Positions 1 through 6,382 of a stretch of 64,000 nucleotides of DNA are shown one piece after another. This DNA is from Bacteroidales bacterium (GTDB lineage: Bacteria > Bacteroidota > Bacteroidia > Bacteroidales > JAADJA01), in assembly GCA_021740645.1 (NCBI GenBank), contig JAIOZL010000005.1:151589-215588 (forward strand). The letters are read 5' to 3'. The position numbers and the translations under genes are program-made. How positions within the stretch are numbered: position 1 is the stretch's first letter; each line of letters starts with the position of its first letter. The notes beneath the pieces are model-generated. The model was not told the origin of the DNA. It saw only the letters and a list, made by a program, of their open reading frames with translations, and did no database searches.

Positions 1-1114
1 TAACCAGGTTGGTGAGGTTTTTAATTACTGACGCATCATACACAAGGGTATAACTACAATTTAAATTTTTTAGGGATTGGCTGTAAACCAGCGGAGAAAT
101 GTCGGTAAGGGGTGTGTTAGAAATATCAAGCAGTTGTAACTTGTTTAAATTTCTTATGGGAAATAAATTACGAATAAGGGTATTAGAGCAATCGATTTCA
201 ACGAGTTCAGCCAGTTGATTCAAAGGCTCAAGAATTTGCACTTTTTCATTTCCCGAAATGTCGAGTTTGCGAATTTTCCTTATCCCTGCCAAACGGTTGT
301 ACACATCCCGTGTATCAATAATAATAGAATCTAAATTTAAAGCTGGAATTTGAAAATTTCTGTTTTCAGGTAATTCAAGCTTGTAATCTAAATCCTCTTC
401 CGGCATATTTTCTTCAGATTTTTTCTCTATTAGAATAAAATTATCGTCAATCAATGCAATCCGTGAAAATTCTATGGAATCCGCAATAAAAATCTGACTA
501 CCGAATATCTGCCGCCAGGTTTTATTTAATCCGTTCCACCAGTTTCGGGCCTCTTCTTTTTCGTTAATTTTAGTGGTATAGATGCTTGCTATCTTCAGGT
601 CATTTTCTGCTAAATCAAGGTTGATCTCCATATACCTGATCTTTCGCGAATGTATGCTGTCCCCCTCAATGCTGAGGCCCTGCATATCCCGGTTAAAAGT
701 GACTTTAAAATAATGCTCGTTGCCATCTGTCACAAAATGATCTATATCTATAATGATGAATTGGAATTTCACCCTTGTGAAGAAAAATCCTATATCCTTT
801 AAATAGGCCTGCACGTCTTTATGTAAAGGGACTTCCCTCGCATCATCCAGGTCGTCTTCTATTTGCACCTTATCATCTTTAAAAATTTTAAGGTAACTGT
901 TGTTAATTATCACCTCTTTTTCTTTAGCAACAGATAAAGGATCCCCTAAAAAATTTACTGTTCCTTCCAGGTATTTGATTAGCTGGATAACCTGGGTTTT
1001 GTGTTCTTCAATTGTGGCAGCAGACATGGGGTTGTCTGTCTTTTCTTGAGAAAGGGAAAGAAGTGGAATACAAAGCAGGAGAAAGAAGCTTAGATGAAAG
1101 GTAAATGTTTTCAC
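1..1114 (-). CDS. Exported leucine-rich-repeat protein (C-terminus beyond window)
   Basis: The frame stays open from 1114 to the window edge, about 371 codons, so the protein is incomplete. Translation from a GTG at 1114 gives a Bacteroidota-type signal peptide (MKTFTFHLSFFLLLCIPLLS, cleavage near LSQ). The GTG overlaps the TGA of the upstream gene by four bases (GTGA), which supports both the unusual start and translational coupling. The middle is a charged domain I do not recognise. The visible C-terminal 110 residues are leucine-rich repeats with the LDISGN, IDCSNT and LDISNTPLTDISPL pattern, a protein-protein interaction fold. Exported and likely surface or periplasmic. Partner unknown. 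Confidence 0.8.
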   Translation of the reverse strand, partial: MKTFTFHLSFFLLLCIPLLSLSQEKTDNPMSAATIEEHKTQVIQLIKYLEGTVNFLGDPLSVAKEKEVIINNSYLKIFKDDKVQIEDDLDDAREVPLHKDVQAYLKDIGFFFTRVKFQFIIIDIDHFVTDGNEHYFKVTFNRDMQGLSIEGDSIHSRKIRYMEINLDLAENDLKIASIYTTKINEKEEARNWWNGLNKTWRQIFGSQIFIADSIEFSRIALIDDNFILIEKKSEENMPEEDLDYKLELPENRNFQIPALNLDSIIIDTRDVYNRLAGIRKIRKLDISGNEKVQILEPLNQLAELVEIDCSNTLIRNLFPIRNLNKLQLLDISNTPLTDISPLVYSQSLKNLNCSYTLVYDASVIKNLTNLV

Positions 1115-1947
1115 GGCAGATAAAATTGGAGAAGTTCGTTTTTTTCTTTTTCTGAAATTTTATAAAGTTTTGAAATCAACCATCCCGAATTAGGCCCGGG
1201 ACGGTTAAAATACGACACCTCAAAATACCATCCATCCATCTGGAAAAAATGAAATTTGAGATTTCCTACTGATTCATAAACAAGGCTGCCTTTTTTAAGT
1301 TCATAGAAAAAAAGTGTCTTGTAGTCGGGCTTAAAGGTTTTGTCAGCATAATACTCAGCATATCTTGCATCTTTAAATACCTTATAAATATTCATAAAGT
1401 CAAGCTCATGGCTCATGGGATGAAGAAATGATTTTTTAACTTTTGCACTTTCGCCTTTATTGAAATGTTTTAAAAACTTATCGAAATATACATTAGTGAT
1501 CACCCATTTATAACCCTTATTTTCAGCTTCGAGTTGCAGAAACAAAATCGGGGTTTCTTTAACATTATTGAATTGAAAATTGGTAGCCAGCTCAGCAAAC
1601 CAGTCATCCCCATGAAAGTCAAGGTAAAAAGGGTGATTTGCGTTGCAGATGGTTTCAATAAACTCATTCCGAAGATCAGTAGCAATCAAAGAACTCTGAT
1701 TATCGAATAACATATTCATGTACGTTATTCTGAAATCATTATCGCGATAATTTTTATTATCTGGCAAATAGGCTTTTCCAAAGCGGTCTTCTTCATTATT
1801 AAAACGTTTAAAAAACTGGTTAACCTGTTTGGTTTGACCATACAGATCGCTTTCATCTCCTGCGATTGAGCCAAGGTATTTCTGACCCTGCAGGCTTGTC
1901 AATAAAAGTCCGCTGATAAGCAGAAAAAGGATACTTTTTAATTTCAT
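1111..1947 (-). CDS. Exported protein of unknown function, 278 aa
   Basis: ATG start at 1947 followed by a clear signal peptide (MKLKSILFLLISGLLLTSLQGQ). The mature protein is rich in aromatic and charged residues, with a recurrent WFAELATNF, GYKWVITNVYFDKF and HPMSHELDFMNIYK pattern that suggests an alpha+beta, possibly NTF2-like fold. That is an impression, not a family match. Its stop overlaps the GTG of the LRR gene, so the two are cotranscribed and probably act together outside the cytoplasm. A TAnnTTTG box lies 35 bp upstream of the ATG. No catalytic motif seen. Confidence 0.8.
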   Translation of the reverse strand: MKLKSILFLLISGLLLTSLQGQKYLGSIAGDESDLYGQTKQVNQFFKRFNNEEDRFGKAYLPDNKNYRDNDFRITYMNMLFDNQSSLIATDLRNEFIETICNANHPFYLDFHGDDWFAELATNFQFNNVKETPILFLQLEAENKGYKWVITNVYFDKFLKHFNKGESAKVKKSFLHPMSHELDFMNIYKVFKDARYAEYYADKTFKPDYKTLFFYELKKGSLVYESVGNLKFHFFQMDGWYFEVSYFNRPGPNSGWLISKLYKISEKEKNELLQFYLP

Positions 1948-1981
1948 AAAAATCAGTAACGATAAACTTTGTAATTACTTG

Positions 1982-1989
1982 CAAAACTA
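1982..1989 (-). promoter_or_regulatory. Candidate -7 box (TAGTTTTG)
   Basis: Matches the Bacteroidota primary-sigma -7 consensus TAnnTTTG, 35 bp before the ATG at 1947. No TTG at the usual 19-20 nt spacing upstream, so only half of the promoter is supported. Confidence 0.35.
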
Positions 1990-2140
1990 GGTGATATTTT
2001 TGCCATTAAAACTTTCAATATATAATCTTTTTAATAAGATTGCTGACAGAGAATTTAATAAAACATATACCCCCTGCAAAAGGATGCTAATAGCCCAACC
2101 CACTTTTTATAAAGGGAGAATCATGCACTAAGAAAACGCA

Positions 2141-2165
2141 AAAAGGCCCGTCATTATAACGGGCC
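2141..2165 (-). terminator. Rho-independent terminator
   Basis: Seven-base GC-rich stem (GGCCCGT / ACGGGCC, 2145-2165) followed on the minus strand by a T run. It sits 24 bp past the stop of the gene at 2190, so it separates 2190-3431 from the LRR pair. Confidence 0.75.
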
Positions 2166-2189
2166 AAATAATTTCCAGTATTTGACTAA

Positions 2190-2768
2190 TTATTCCTTTG
2201 TAGTTTCCTTCACCCGAATATCGCCTAAAAGTACATCCCAGAAACCAATTAGTTTACCAGCTATTTGAGTTTCTTTTCGTTTAACATAAACGGTAATGTC
2301 CTTTTTGGTTACATCCTGGTATACCAATCCGCCCTCTTTGTCGTAGGCCGAAAATTTCTGGAAAATGGTGATCACGCCCACATAGGTACCGTCAGGCTGG
2401 CGCTCAAGGTCACTTACATATTCAATTTTATACCACTCTACATTAACTTTATCATAATTCAGGCGCATTAATCTTTCAAGGTATTCGCGAACGGGGTAAT
2501 AATTGATCCCTTCCCTGAATAACGAAGAAACGCCTACTTCACTTTCATCTATAAAAAGTTCCACAGCCCTGTCAATAACCCGGTTCGCCTCAGAAAATGG
2601 CGTATCTTTACTCCCAATCAAGCTGATGTATTTACTCAGGTCGCGTATCTTTTCGAGGGCCAGGCTATCGATGGCTTGTTTACGTTCCGGACTTAGGTTA
2701 TCCTGTGCAAAAACCTGAAATCCAAACAAAACCAGGAATGCCACTATAAATATTTTATATGTTTTCAT
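2190..2768 (-). CDS. Exported protein of unknown function, 192 aa
   Basis: Signal peptide MKTYKIFIVAFLVLFGFQVFAQ. A helical N-terminal half contains ISLIGSKDTPFSEANRVIDRAVELF. The C-terminal half looks like beta strands (VNVEWYKIEYVSDL, YVGVITIFQKFSAYD, KKDITVYVKRK) and ends in a W-V-LGDI-V element. That arrangement is reminiscent of NTF2-like proteins of Bacteroidota but I cannot confirm a family. It lies 6 bp downstream of the lipoprotein gene at 2775 and is followed by a terminator, so the two form a short operon. Role unknown. Confidence 0.75.
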   Translation of the reverse strand: MKTYKIFIVAFLVLFGFQVFAQDNLSPERKQAIDSLALEKIRDLSKYISLIGSKDTPFSEANRVIDRAVELFIDESEVGVSSLFREGINYYPVREYLERLMRLNYDKVNVEWYKIEYVSDLERQPDGTYVGVITIFQKFSAYDKEGGLVYQDVTKKDITVYVKRKETQIAGKLIGFWDVLLGDIRVKETTKE

Positions 2769-2774
2769 GCTTTT

Positions 2775-3431
2775 TTATTTTTTAATAAGTTCAATAACTG
2801 TAATTTGTCCGTAACTATCTTGTTTAACACTTTCCACTTTATTCGGATTTTTTTTCGTGTCTTTCAGGTAATTAAGATACTTGTCAATTGTAGTAGGCTT
2901 ATCGTAGTCAACCCCATCGATGGTTTTGCTGATTATGATCAAAACGGGGACATCATCCGATACAAATAACTTTTTAGCATCGCTAATACGGGCATTGGCT
3001 TCTCCTGCACTTTGGGCAGTGGCAATCTGGCTAAAATATTCTTCTATATAAGAATATTTCGGTTGTTCTTCAGCCTGTTGCTTTTGTTGCTCTTTAAGTT
3101 TTGCCTCCATTTCCATTTTTTCCTTTTCAGCAGCAATTTTAGCTTCTACCTGTGCAATCAGGTCATTTACCCTGGAGTCATTCAGGTTCTGGGATTTGAT
3201 ATTATTCAGCCTTCTTTCCATTTCAACAATGGGCATGGTACCGTCATCATTGAGAATGGCAGTGAGTTCTGCAATAGCTTTCTCAACCTTATCGGCATAT
3301 TCCAAAGCAGCAGCCTCCTGGGCCAATTTTTTCTTGCTTTTACAGGAAGTATTTCCAAATGCAATCATTCCGATCATTAAAACCAGGAAGATGCGGGGTA
3401 GGATTTTCGTAATATAAAATGTTGTTTTCAT
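2775..3431 (-). CDS. Coiled-coil lipoprotein of unknown function, 218 aa
   Basis: Long n-region then a hydrophobic stretch ending in the lipobox NTSC (cysteine about residue 30), followed by KSKKKLAQEAA, so a lipid-anchored envelope protein is likely. Residues about 85-125 are a highly charged K/E/Q heptad region (coiled coil). The C-terminal 85 residues form a compact domain beginning YIEEYFSQIATAQSAGEA. The post-lipobox CKSKKK resembles the CKSKEK of the LPP20-like lipoprotein across the intergenic region, hinting at shared envelope placement. Cotranscribed with the gene at 2190. Function unknown. Confidence 0.75.
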   Translation of the reverse strand: MKTTFYITKILPRIFLVLMIGMIAFGNTSCKSKKKLAQEAAALEYADKVEKAIAELTAILNDDGTMPIVEMERRLNNIKSQNLNDSRVNDLIAQVEAKIAAEKEKMEMEAKLKEQQKQQAEEQPKYSYIEEYFSQIATAQSAGEANARISDAKKLFVSDDVPVLIIISKTIDGVDYDKPTTIDKYLNYLKDTKKNPNKVESVKQDSYGQITVIELIKK

Positions 3432-3547
3432 AGTATTTTATTTATTAGTGCAATGACGGTTAAAGCTTGATATCAAATAACAGCAAACAGTCTTATTTAT
3501 TATAATTGATCAAACAAAATTATCTATTTTTATTACCTGATTTTTTT

Positions 3548-4573
3548 ATGAAAAAAAAACATATTAACATACCCATCTTTATACCTGAACTCGCTTGTCC
3601 CTTTCAGTGTATTTATTGTAATCAACGAAAAATTTCAGGACAGTTAGCCATACCCGATAAACAAGCAATTATTCAAACCATAGAAACTTATCTTCAGTCA
3701 GTAAAAGGTTCTGAGACCGAAGTTCAACTAGCCTATTTTGGCGGTAATTTTACTGCGATCAAACGGGAAGAACAGGAAGATTATCTGCAAATTGCCGAAC
3801 CCTATATCCATAGCGGCAGGATTTCAGGAATCAGGATATCTACACGACCCGATTATATCAATGAAGAAATCCTAAAGCTTCTGAAAAGATATCATGTAAA
3901 GGCAATAGAATTAGGTGCTCAGTCAATGGATGAGGAGGTGTTACTGGCGTCAAAAAGGGGACATACTGCAGTTAATACAGTGCAAGCCTCTGAAATGATT
4001 AAAACATTTGGGTTTTCACTTGGGTTACAAATGATGATTGGCCTGCCTTCCGATACGCTGGAAAAAGCCATTTTCACTGCGCAGCAAATTATTGGATTAA
4101 AAGCTGAAAATACCAGAATTTATCCTACCCTTGTCATTAAAGGGACACATCTTGAGAAATTATATGAAAGAGGAGAGTATGACCCATTAACGCAAGCAGA
4201 AGCTGTGAAATGGGCTGCAAGCCTCTATGAATTATTTGAGGCAGCTGGTGTAAGGGTTCTGAAACTTGGTTTGCATCCTTCTGAAGGATTGACTTCAGGT
4301 AAGGACTTGAGGGCAGGGCCCTTTCATCCATCTTTCAGGGAGCTGGTTTATACCACTTTGTGGAAGAACAGCCTGCAGCCTTTATTGAATCAACAGGGTT
4401 CAAATTTGATCCTATGGGTTGCCCCTGGCCAGGTAAACCATGCTGTTGGTTATTCTGGAAGCAATAAAAAGAAATTACTGAATAACTTTGGCAGGGTAGC
4501 ATTCAAAACCGAGCTTCAACTTACTGACAGGAATTTTCGTTTTGAAATAACAGAAAAAAGCGAATATTTGTAA
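3548..4573 (+). CDS. Radical SAM protein, Elp3-related, without acetyltransferase domain
   Basis: Contains CPFQCIYC, the CxxxCxxC motif that binds the [4Fe-4S]-SAM cluster (C17, C21, C24 from this start), followed by the AYFGGNFT and GLQMMIGLPSDT elements of an Elp3/HemN-like TIM barrel. At 341 aa it has only the radical SAM part plus a short tail, lacking the C-terminal GNAT domain of true Elp3; such short Elp3-like proteins are known in anaerobic bacteria. The longest frame begins at TTG 3506, but the ATG at 3548 gives an N-terminus (MKKKHINIPIFIPELACPFQ) that enters the domain directly. Reaction unknown; RNA modification is a guess by family. Confidence 0.85.
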   Translation: MKKKHINIPIFIPELACPFQCIYCNQRKISGQLAIPDKQAIIQTIETYLQSVKGSETEVQLAYFGGNFTAIKREEQEDYLQIAEPYIHSGRISGIRISTRPDYINEEILKLLKRYHVKAIELGAQSMDEEVLLASKRGHTAVNTVQASEMIKTFGFSLGLQMMIGLPSDTLEKAIFTAQQIIGLKAENTRIYPTLVIKGTHLEKLYERGEYDPLTQAEAVKWAASLYELFEAAGVRVLKLGLHPSEGLTSGKDLRAGPFHPSFRELVYTTLWKNSLQPLLNQQGSNLILWVAPGQVNHAVGYSGSNKKKLLNNFGRVAFKTELQLTDRNFRFEITEKSEYL

Positions 4574-4618
4574 ATTAACTGGTTTGCAGACAAAATTATA
4601 TGGTTTGATATTTTTTTT

Positions 4619-4626
4619 TATATATT
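4619..4626 (+). promoter_or_regulatory. Candidate -7 box (TATATTTG)
   Basis: TAnnTTTG match 53 bp before the ATG at 4680 that opens the envelope gene cluster. The nearest upstream TTTG (4604-4607) is only 11 nt away, too close for the standard spacing, so this is a half-site. Confidence 0.35.
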
Positions 4627-4679
4627 TGGATGTCGAATTCAATACAGGAACATTTAGATTAACCATAAAATTTATTAAA

Positions 4680-5270
4680 ATGAAAAAACATCAGATTACC
4701 AAAGGTGTCCTTTTACTAACTGTATTAGGATTTATTGTTGCATTCAGCGGATGCAAATCAAAAGAAAAAGTAGCTAAAGTCCCGGGTGAAGAAATTATTG
4801 AAGTGTATTGCTCAGGTCCCGAATTTTTTGCCAATGCAGAATACTTCAGGGCCAATCAGGTGGGAGAAAGTTTAGACCAGGCAACTGCCAAAAAGAAAGC
4901 CATGAGTAATGCCCGTGCTGACCTTGCCTCTTCCGTAGAAACAACCATTAAAGGGGTTGTGGATAATTATGTAAATTCAAGAGAACTTAATAACGTGGAA
5001 GAAGTTGAGGAGCGTTTTGAGTCACTCACCCGTGAAGTGATCAACCAAAAACTTACAGGGGTAAAGACAATTTGTGAAAAAACAACAAAAACCACAGACG
5101 GTAAATACAAGACCTACATTGCTCTTGAACTGGCAGGGGATGAGTTAATGAATGCCATGAACGAAAGACTTTCAACCGATGCCAAATTGAAAATCGATTA
5201 CGATTACGAAAAATTTAAAAATACCTTTAACGAGGAAATGAAAAAAATGGAAGCCGAAAGAGGTTACTAA
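4680..5270 (+). CDS. LPP20-like lipoprotein
   Basis: From the ATG at 4680 (the longer frame starts at TTG 4584 and spoils the signal) the protein is 196 aa with an n-region MKKHQITKG, hydrophobic core and lipobox FSGC, so it should be lipidated. The mature part carries an LPP20/FlgT-like pattern: a G-rich lead, then an alanine-rich helix (QATAKKKAMSNARADLASSV) and a strand-rich end (VKTICEKTTKTTDGKYKTYIALEL). LPP20-type domains are found in outer-membrane lipoproteins of many Gram-negatives; their biochemical role is poorly defined. First gene of the plus-strand cluster; a hairpin separates it from the next gene. Confidence 0.8.
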   Translation: MKKHQITKGVLLLTVLGFIVAFSGCKSKEKVAKVPGEEIIEVYCSGPEFFANAEYFRANQVGESLDQATAKKKAMSNARADLASSVETTIKGVVDNYVNSRELNNVEEVEERFESLTREVINQKLTGVKTICEKTTKTTDGKYKTYIALELAGDELMNAMNERLSTDAKLKIDYDYEKFKNTFNEEMKKMEAERGY

Positions 5271-5283
5271 ATTTTATATCCAA

Positions 5284-5312
5284 AAGAGGCTGTAAAATAT
5301 TTACAGCCTCTT
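5284..5312 (+). terminator. Intercistronic hairpin, probable partial terminator
   Basis: Perfect 13-bp inverted repeat AAGAGGCTGTAAA with a 3-nt loop, 14 bp after the stop at 5270. Downstream is only moderately T-rich (ACTTTCT), so it may terminate incompletely or stabilise the lipoprotein mRNA while allowing read-through into 5345. Confidence 0.6.
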
Positions 5313-5344
5313 ACTTTCTATAATCGTGATTATTATTTGTAGCC

Positions 5345-6376
5345 ATGTTGTCCAAAATTGTTTATTTGGCCAGTATTTATGTTTTGTTGCCGGTGATGCT
5401 TATTTCTCAGGAAATAAAAAGTACCGGACCGGATAAAGATTACCAAAAATTTTCACAAACACTCAATAAGGAAACAACCTACCAACAAAAAAATTCAGGA
5501 CAACTATCCAACTATGTCCTTCACCCGGTTCAATTACCCGCCTGGTTTTTTAAACCTTCTGATGCTGACTCCAATTATATTTATGGTATAGGGATTTCAG
5601 AACCTGGTATGCCTGAAAAGGAGGCCTTTGAATTGGCAACACTCAGGGCTAAATCTGTAATCGCTCTTTTATCTAACGCCACTTTAAAGACAATGGCTGA
5701 TAATTTTATTCAGGAGTCAAATGGTGAAAAGGGATCGGACTTTACAACTAAATTTACCAATTTCTACCGGGTTGAGGCCCGCGAGGCATTTGATACTTCC
5801 GGTTTTGTATTAGTCGACACTTACTTTACTTCTTTCAATGAGGCCATTTGTCTTTTTAAATATCATAGATCCAAAAATCTGCCCAATAGTTATATAAAGG
5901 TGGTAGCAGATGTTTACCAGGCTGAACGACAAAAACACAATACTTTTGAGGCAGAAGAAAGGTTTGATTGCTCAGGGAAACTTTTCTTTGGAAATGATTC
6001 TTCATCTTTTCATTATATGATCCATTCGTTCAATAACGTTTTTGAAATCACATCCAAGGTAAATAGCGACAGCCTTATTTTTCCCTACTTTAACTTCAGA
6101 TACACCCAGAGTGATGAAGATACACAGCAATATCCAGCAAATTTTCAAAGTAAATTGAATTACGGACTTTGGAAGTCATTTTTCGAAGTATTTTTACAGG
6201 AACTTTACTTTATTGCTCAAAATCCCGATGTTTCAGTAAAACAAATCGGTGATGTATATACGGATCAAACCCTCAATCTTGCCAGAGAAACTACCCATGT
6301 TACTCTGCCGGTTGAACTCAGAAACCTTTATATATCCAATAATCATTTTGCCATGAAATTAGATCTCATAAAATAG
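5345..6376 (+). CDS. Exported LPP20-like protein, 343 aa
   Basis: Signal peptide MLSKIVYLASIYVLLPVMLISQ. Residues about 65-115 read LPAWFFKP...YIYGIGISEPG followed by an alanine-rich helix (EAFELATLRAKSVIALLSNA), the same layout as LPP20-type domains where a P-W start and GIG strand precede the helix. The remaining 200 residues are strand-rich and unrecognised. The stop is 6 bp before the next gene, so translation is closely linked. No lipobox, so it is soluble in the periplasm or secreted. Confidence 0.75.
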   Translation: MLSKIVYLASIYVLLPVMLISQEIKSTGPDKDYQKFSQTLNKETTYQQKNSGQLSNYVLHPVQLPAWFFKPSDADSNYIYGIGISEPGMPEKEAFELATLRAKSVIALLSNATLKTMADNFIQESNGEKGSDFTTKFTNFYRVEAREAFDTSGFVLVDTYFTSFNEAICLFKYHRSKNLPNSYIKVVADVYQAERQKHNTFEAEERFDCSGKLFFGNDSSSFHYMIHSFNNVFEITSKVNSDSLIFPYFNFRYTQSDEDTQQYPANFQSKLNYGLWKSFFEVFLQELYFIAQNPDVSVKQIGDVYTDQTLNLARETTHVTLPVELRNLYISNNHFAMKLDLIK

Positions 6377-6382
6377 CCAACT

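Noticed and set aside
3012..3380. 122-aa plus-strand ORF
   Set aside because: Antisense to the lysine/glutamate-rich coiled coil of the lipoprotein; the reverse of A-rich codons gives a F/L-rich shadow.
4604..4626. Full promoter before the LPP20-like lipoprotein
   Set aside because: TTTG and TATATTTG are only 11 nt apart; the normal spacing is about 19-20, so only the -7 half is listed.
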